DNA of 64,000 bases from Paralvinella palmiformis (Eukaryota > Annelida > Polychaeta > Terebellida > Alvinellidae): assembly GCA_025642065.1 (NCBI GenBank), contig JAODUP010000011.1:474501-538500 (forward strand). Reading direction: 5' to 3'. The notes beneath the pieces are model-generated. The model did not search any database. It had not been told where the DNA came from and saw only the letters and a list, made by a program, of their open reading frames with translations. Numbering within the stretch: the stretch's first letter is position 1; the number at the start of each line of letters is the position of its first letter. Below are positions 59,081 through 64,000 of the stretch, piece after piece. The translations under genes and the position numbers were made by a program.

Positions 59081-60454
59081 AAGACCTGTGTTTGCGGGTT
59101 GTTTCTCTAGAGAGTTGTTCCTCAACCTTATGATCCAGGTGTAACCAGCTTCGAAACTAATCAACTCATATCGACTCATCTCTAACCAGACTATTTATTG
59201 AATGTTAAAATATAAATTCTTAAACAGATATATAGCTACAGATTTATCAGAATATCAATAATTAATTAATAATTTTAATTCCATTCTTTATGCTTTCTGA
59301 TATAAATCATCTAAATCTTAGTTCGCGAATCAATGATTTTTCTGAACTGCATATTTCACCGAAAGTAAACCAGATTAGATTACGTGAGAACGGAATGTCG
59401 GTAAGTAAAACCCGGCTTTTAGCGTGATTATTTTCTCCCTTTTTTTCTATTCAGATATTTATTTTTCATCTTTAAACTATTTGTCAGCGAGCCGAGTAAT
59501 GTTTGACGTTTACCACATCCTCGTGTTAGAGATACACAGTTCAACAATGAACGCTTCAAGCTGAAAGTTCAAGGTAACACCGTTTACTGGTGGTATAGGT
59601 AAACTTAACATGCGGTTTATCTGCGGATCGATTGGAATAACAACATGAAGCGATCGCGTGTGTGTGTGTGTGTGTGTGTGTGTCATAGAAGTGGAAGATC
59701 ATGGTTTTAACATGAACGTTGGCTATATTGTGATTATATACCATCTGTAGTGGTATATCTGCTAACAAGACCCCGAACCAGGCGTTAAGACGTATACAGT
59801 AATATTTGTTAGCCGCTAACATTGATTGGTGAAAGCTTTCCACCAAGTAACTTTGACCTTTATACCTCGATCTGACGTCAGCGACTGTTCATTGACAGTC
59901 CTCTGACATTCTTATGACAGCCAAGGACGCCAATAATATAAAACACGTGTCCTCATGGATATAGCATTCCGGATCAAGTGACGGCTGTTATGATTAATGA
60001 TATCCGGATGATTGATGATGCTAGCCGACCACCCCTCCCCCCCCCCCCCACCTCGGCGTCTGGATAGAGTCATTCCATCAAAATCAAGACATTTGACCTG
60101 AACTGAACTCGGGCGGATCAAATGTGAACAACCTGATTTCCTATCTGGCATTTAGCGATGCTACTGATGGTACTCTAACCAAATGGTAACCTAACACTAC
60201 CGTCATTATTGTATTAAGGAGGTCTTCTTTACCTGATACAAACGGGATAGCTATAAGTAAAGGACCGTGTCACACTTTTCTAATCTAGAATATTTGATCA
60301 AGAATCACTTAGATAACTTACCCGATCTCTGCGAATTCGCTATTCAGAATTATTCCATGTGTCTTCCTGAAAGTTATAAGAGTTGTTGAGTTGTCTAACC
60401 ACAGCGCTGGCTACTCGTAGGACATCTGGTGTTGGCTTATTAGGGAAAGAAATG

Positions 60455-60545
60455 CCACAAGGACAGGTGCGAGCTTTCGAACCAAGAACCTGGAAGTTTG
60501 CGAGGCAGCTCTCTAATCACTGTGCCTTCGGGAGGCCCATTAAAA
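60455..60545 (-). mobile_element. tRNA-derived SINE head
   Basis: On the - strand: GGGCCTCCCGAAGGCACAGT with GATTAGAGAG (A-box-like) and CTTGGTTCGAAAGCTC (B-box-like). The body is not recognisable. Confidence 0.5.
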
Positions 60546-60697
60546 TCGTAAGAGCTTATTAAAAAGAAGAAAAGCAGGACAACTAGTATATTATCTTTTG
60601 CGATGATGGATGATTTGATTGTAAATATCAACTCATTCAAAGTTATCATGCAAATATCAAGGATGGGATTTGAATCCCAGTGATATCTATGATAACA

Positions 60698-60702
<5 letters not shown>

Positions 60703-60740
<38 letters not shown>
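60703..60740. repeat. (TA)n microsatellite
   Basis: About 19 TA units. Confidence 0.93.
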
Positions 60741-60743
<3 letters not shown>

Positions 60744-61019
60744 GATGATTCCAGATAATAGTATATGGTGTATTATGCCATATATCTAATATAATTATAC
60801 ATGCTTCACAGTAGTTCCCCCGAGAGAGTGACTGCTGGTATTTTACCCAGGAATAGTATACATCTCGGTGTGAAGGTGAGGATGTTGTGTGTTTGTGCGG
60901 ACCTATCCCGGGGGAAGGGAAGTTGGAAGAAATAATTTATATAGTTTTGGGAGCAATAGAACGGGATTTTGAATTTACTTCGTTATGACTAGACAATATG
61001 CGCGCGCAGAGATAACTAT

Positions 61020-61122
61020 GATGATGATGAGGATTATTATTATTATTAGTGGTGGTAGTAGTAATAGTAGTAGTAGTAATAATAATAATAATAATAATAA
61101 TAGTAGTAGTAGTAGTAGTATC
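61020..61122. repeat. (ATT)n/(TAG)n/(AAT)n trinucleotide tracts
   Basis: Adjacent GAT, ATT, TAG and AAT triplet runs. Confidence 0.9.
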
Positions 61123-61504
61123 TATATCACCATGACAATGACGACAGAGCCCGTGGTGGTAATGACCTGCAGCCATCTTGTCTCCCGGAAACACTGTGGT
61201 TGTGATGGCATAGTTGTATGAATGATTGATTACAAAGTTTGCACTTCAGCGTTCGAATCCACCTTCTGGCTGCTAACCTTTCCATGTTCAAATATTTAAA
61301 TTCGGTTTAGATAGTTTATAACATGTATAGGACGTTATACACTGATGGCAAAACGGTAATGGAACAGTTCACCTTCATCTCAAATTGTCAGGACTAATAC
61401 AAAGACATGCTCACAAAAATTATAAATGATGTCAAAATATGAACACAATCAACCACATATTAAATAATCCAGTTCAAGGTACTAGTTAATCGACTATTAA
61501 TAGT

Positions 61505-61640
61505 CTGTTGGCCTCATGGGTAGAGCGTGAGACTATTTACCTATGGCTGTGGTTTTTATGTGCGGGAGGTTGCTGGTTCGCGCCTCGGCCGTGGTACTAT
61601 ATATAGTACGAGGAGTTTTTCATCCGGCCAGACAAGGTTT
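61505..61640 (+). mobile_element. tRNA-derived SINE, another family
   Basis: GTTGGCCTCATGGGTAGAGC (A-box-like) and GGTTGCTGGTTCGCGCCTCG (B-box-like), spaced by about 50 bases, then TTTTTCATCCGGCCAGACAA. The body differs from S1 and S2. Confidence 0.55.
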
Positions 61641-62099
61641 TCTCCACCGAACATGTCATATATTATAAATTAAAAATTTATTTATAATTAGTCTCCGTGT
61701 GAAGCTATAGATTACTGACCAAATGCGTCTCCCTCATTTGAGGTTGCCAACCACGTTAAAAACTGCCATTTCGGCCAGGCAGAGACCGGTTGCTCCTGAA
61801 ATCTGACGTCACATAATAGAAGCTGTTTTTTTACTAACCAGTTATAACAATGTAAACGGGGATCAGTCAAGCATGTAACACCGAAATGTGTAATTTCGAA
61901 ACATGACTAAAGAAATCAATATTGTTTTTTTTAGAATGATTGTTTTGTAGGCTTACTCTTGTAACAAGACGTATATATCAAGCTGTCATATTTATGTAAA
62001 TGAACCAATGACGGCATCGGTTAGTATAGTAGTTAGTAGATTGAGTAAGGAGGTAGGTAAGGATAATATAATTATTTCCTTATTTCTATGATAGCATGT

Positions 62100-62201
62100 A
62101 GAATTCGTGATTATTATTGGAAGTTTGGGGTTAATTTTGATAAACATTACAGACCTAAGTCATATCGTTTGAGGGTAAACTGGGATCTTTTGGGATCGTA
62201 G
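62100..62201 (+). CDS. Candidate terminal exon, unknown protein
   Basis: After a pyrimidine-rich acceptor (TTTCCTTATTTCTATGATAG) the phase-1 frame reads CRIRDYYWKFGVNFDKHYRP then K-S-Y-R-L-R-V-N-W-D-L-L-G-S and TAG. It is rich in aromatic and basic residues and does not look like random AT-rich sequence, but it is short and I recognise no family. It has one cysteine and does not fit the C-x11-C pattern of the PTN/MK modules upstream. It could be the end of the gene that begins at 48063 (same phase), but no exons connecting the two were found. Confidence 0.22.
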   Translation, partial: RIRDYYWKFGVNFDKHYRPKSYRLRVNWDLLGS

Positions 62202-63239
62202 AAGGACAAGATGTTGCGCACAATGCCCAACAACATTCACCTTCCATGGAAGCCGCGTACCCCTGAACCAGCATTAAACAAACGGGCCCCGGAACCAGCG
62301 TTTAATAAATGGGCCCCGAAATCAGCACAAACTGGAACAAACATTAAATCAATACAACAGCTTACTACTACACATCAATTGGCACAGTTCTAGATCAGGT
62401 TCAAACGGTAATGGGGTTTCTAATGTAACTGGAACCTCCAGAAGTCCTACCTCGTGGTCTCAGTCTTAAACTAAGAACATCGATCATGATTCTTCGTATC
62501 TTGAATCGAGCACGCATGTGTAATGAGACAAGACCGTCTATTAAGAAACTTACCCTCTTATTGAAGATAAAATACCTTCTGGATGTGGCAAGGGTGAAGA
62601 GATATTCATTACGAGAATATCCACGGAGTTAAACAGAGTCCGAGTATATTTCCTATAATGTTATATGGCTAAGCTTCCCGATGTTCATCAAAATTCCGAG
62701 GTCAGACATTGAAGGTAACGGAACTCAACTTGAAAGATTCCTGCTTTTCTCTTTGACATCGTGTTAGATGTTCACGTTTTAGAAACCTGGACAGTCGTTA
62801 TATGAATACTACAGGTGGACAAACTAAAAGCACTGTTTATCTATGCTTTGCCAGTAAGAGGTTTTATTGTATTTCAATCGCCTACTGGGTGCTTTATTTT
62901 ACGGGATACGCAGACTTTCTGGAAACACGTCATATTGAATTTGCGGTTGTGTTGGCATGGACTAATATTTTGTTAATATTTCTTACGAAATTTATACAAA
63001 ATGTTTACTTTTTCATAATGAATTGGTTGTTCTTTGTTAATTGTTAATAGTAAAACTGTTGAAACGTCGTATGTATCGTTATGTTATTCGTGATTTTATG
63101 TGACTTAATGTCTCTGTACTAATACTACTGCCCTGAAATATTATATTGTCCTTAAATTAACTTTGTGTGTAGCAGGATTGATATCATGATAATATTAATT
63201 TTTAAATTATGTAACATTGCCTTATACAAAATTGCATGT

Positions 63240-64000
63240 GCCATTTAAAGGCACTGTACAAATAATAATAAAAATAATATGTCTATAAAATAACCTATAA
63301 GAGATTTAAAAGATAATATTATTTATCTGGAAAGCAACATTGAACAGGTGTGTTTTTAGAACAGATTATAAATTTTCAAGAGGCGGCGCAATTCTAATAT
63401 CTACCAGTAACCTATTCCACAAAGTGTGGGAGGGGGTGGGGCTGCAACACTAAACATACAATCACCATATGATTTTAGCTTAGACACAGGCACCTGCAAT
63501 AGTTTCTGACTAGATTACCTGAGTTTTCGGGATGACTTTCTAATGGACACCAGTTCACATAGGTATTCAGGTGCCATATCATTGATAGATTTATAAGTTA
63601 TTAATAAACTCTTGAAATAAATACCCTGTTTACCAGGTACCTAACGTGGGGTGAAGAATTGGGGTGATATGATCATATTTTCGAGTATTTGTCACTATGC
63701 GAGCTGCACTATTCTGAATTAGCTGAAGGAGATTGATGTTATAATCAGATATTCCATATAACAGGGAGTTACAATAGTCTATACAAAATGTAACAAAGGC
63801 ATGAACTACAGTTACAAGCGCTTCTTGTGTCAAGAATGCTTTTAAACAGTGTAATTTCTTAAGATGGTATTAGGCAGATCGGCATACTGATGTGACATGT
63901 TCATACATTTGTAAAAAGAATAATCTCTAGATTTTTTACTGGTCCATTAGAGGTAATCGAAGATGCACCTATCCGTAATGCTGATGGCTTTGGGGATGTA
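63240..64000 (-). mobile_element. CR1/L2-type LINE copy 2 (3' part, runs off the window)
   Basis: Aligns with 14840-15440 of copy 1 in order: GTGTGTTTTTAGAACAGATT, CTATTCCACAAAGTG, CAATCACCATATGATTTTAG, CTGAGTTTTCGGGATGACTT, CAGTTCACATAGGTATTCAG. On the - strand (63833-63640) it reads HAFVTFCIDYCNSLLYGISD, then L-L-Q-L-I-Q-N-S-A-A-R-I-V and H-I-T-P-I-L, the standard C-terminal RT region with Y-C-N-S-L-L-Y-G and L-Q-x-(I/V)-Q-N-(x)-A-A-R. It keeps two segments that copy 1 has lost. Confidence 0.85.

Noticed and set aside
62802..63047. TRP-channel-like exon on the + strand (hydrophobic, L-A-W-T-N-I-L-L)
   Set aside because: A single hydrophobic AT-rich ORF with no splice sites in phase and no other channel exon nearby; hydrophobic ORFs are common in AT-rich DNA.

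Overview
This is a eukaryotic, animal-type window: AT-rich, mostly non-coding, full of microsatellites, tRNA-derived SINEs, LINE fragments and decayed DNA transposons, with small exons bounded by GT/AG splice sites. A secreted pleiotrophin/midkine (PTN/MK)-like gene, CR1/L2- and RTE-type LINEs, and piggyBac and MULE remnants together suggest an invertebrate metazoan. I favour a lophotrochozoan such as a mollusc, but that is inference. There are no operons, prokaryotic genes, CRISPR arrays or rRNA genes.

The best-supported gene runs on the + strand from about 3.98 kb to 25.5 kb, or to 27.35 kb by an alternative last exon. A signal-peptide exon (3989-4061) is followed by seven exons (6291-6437, 7788-7928, 13246-13407, 14018-14167, 14369-14530, 19433-19591, 22009-22170). 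Each of these encodes one four-cysteine module with the pattern C-x11-C-x20/21-C-x9-C and is rich in Lys/Arg. All junctions are phase 1, so every module exon is symmetric. A short terminal exon at 25455-25522, or alternatively at 27301-27350, closes the frame. The predicted protein is about 400 residues: a multi-module secreted PTN/MK-like polypeptide, where vertebrate family members have only two domains. The first two module exons are a recent tandem duplication that includes flanking intron.

The introns of that gene carry a MULE transposase remnant (about 4.88-5.69 kb), a full-length but decayed piggyBac copy (8.4-10.2 kb, - strand), a CR1/L2-type LINE (14.8-17.9 kb, - strand), a TIR element with a 25-bp perfect inverted repeat (20728-21653), and a 28-bp minisatellite (22.2-25 kb). 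The minisatellite is split by a 1.48-kb TIR element (23251-24726).

From 28 to 64 kb coding signal is sparse. A second, weaker gene is proposed on the - strand. It has a juxtamembrane exon (37916-38155), a transmembrane exon (36608-36686) and a terminal cytoplasmic exon (29259-29832) with compatible phases, plus possible upstream small exons at 53.8-54.5 kb. A CpG-rich exon with an initiator ATG lies on the + strand at 48063-48162. The rest is repeats: SINE copies, many followed by (TCAC)n/(GTGA)n arrays, RTE and CR1/L2 fragments, minisatellites at 26.5-28.1, 32.8-33.3 and 55.4-56.1 kb, and a stretch at 49.95-50.26 kb that looks like a sequencing or assembly artefact. A second copy of the CR1/L2 LINE ends the window.
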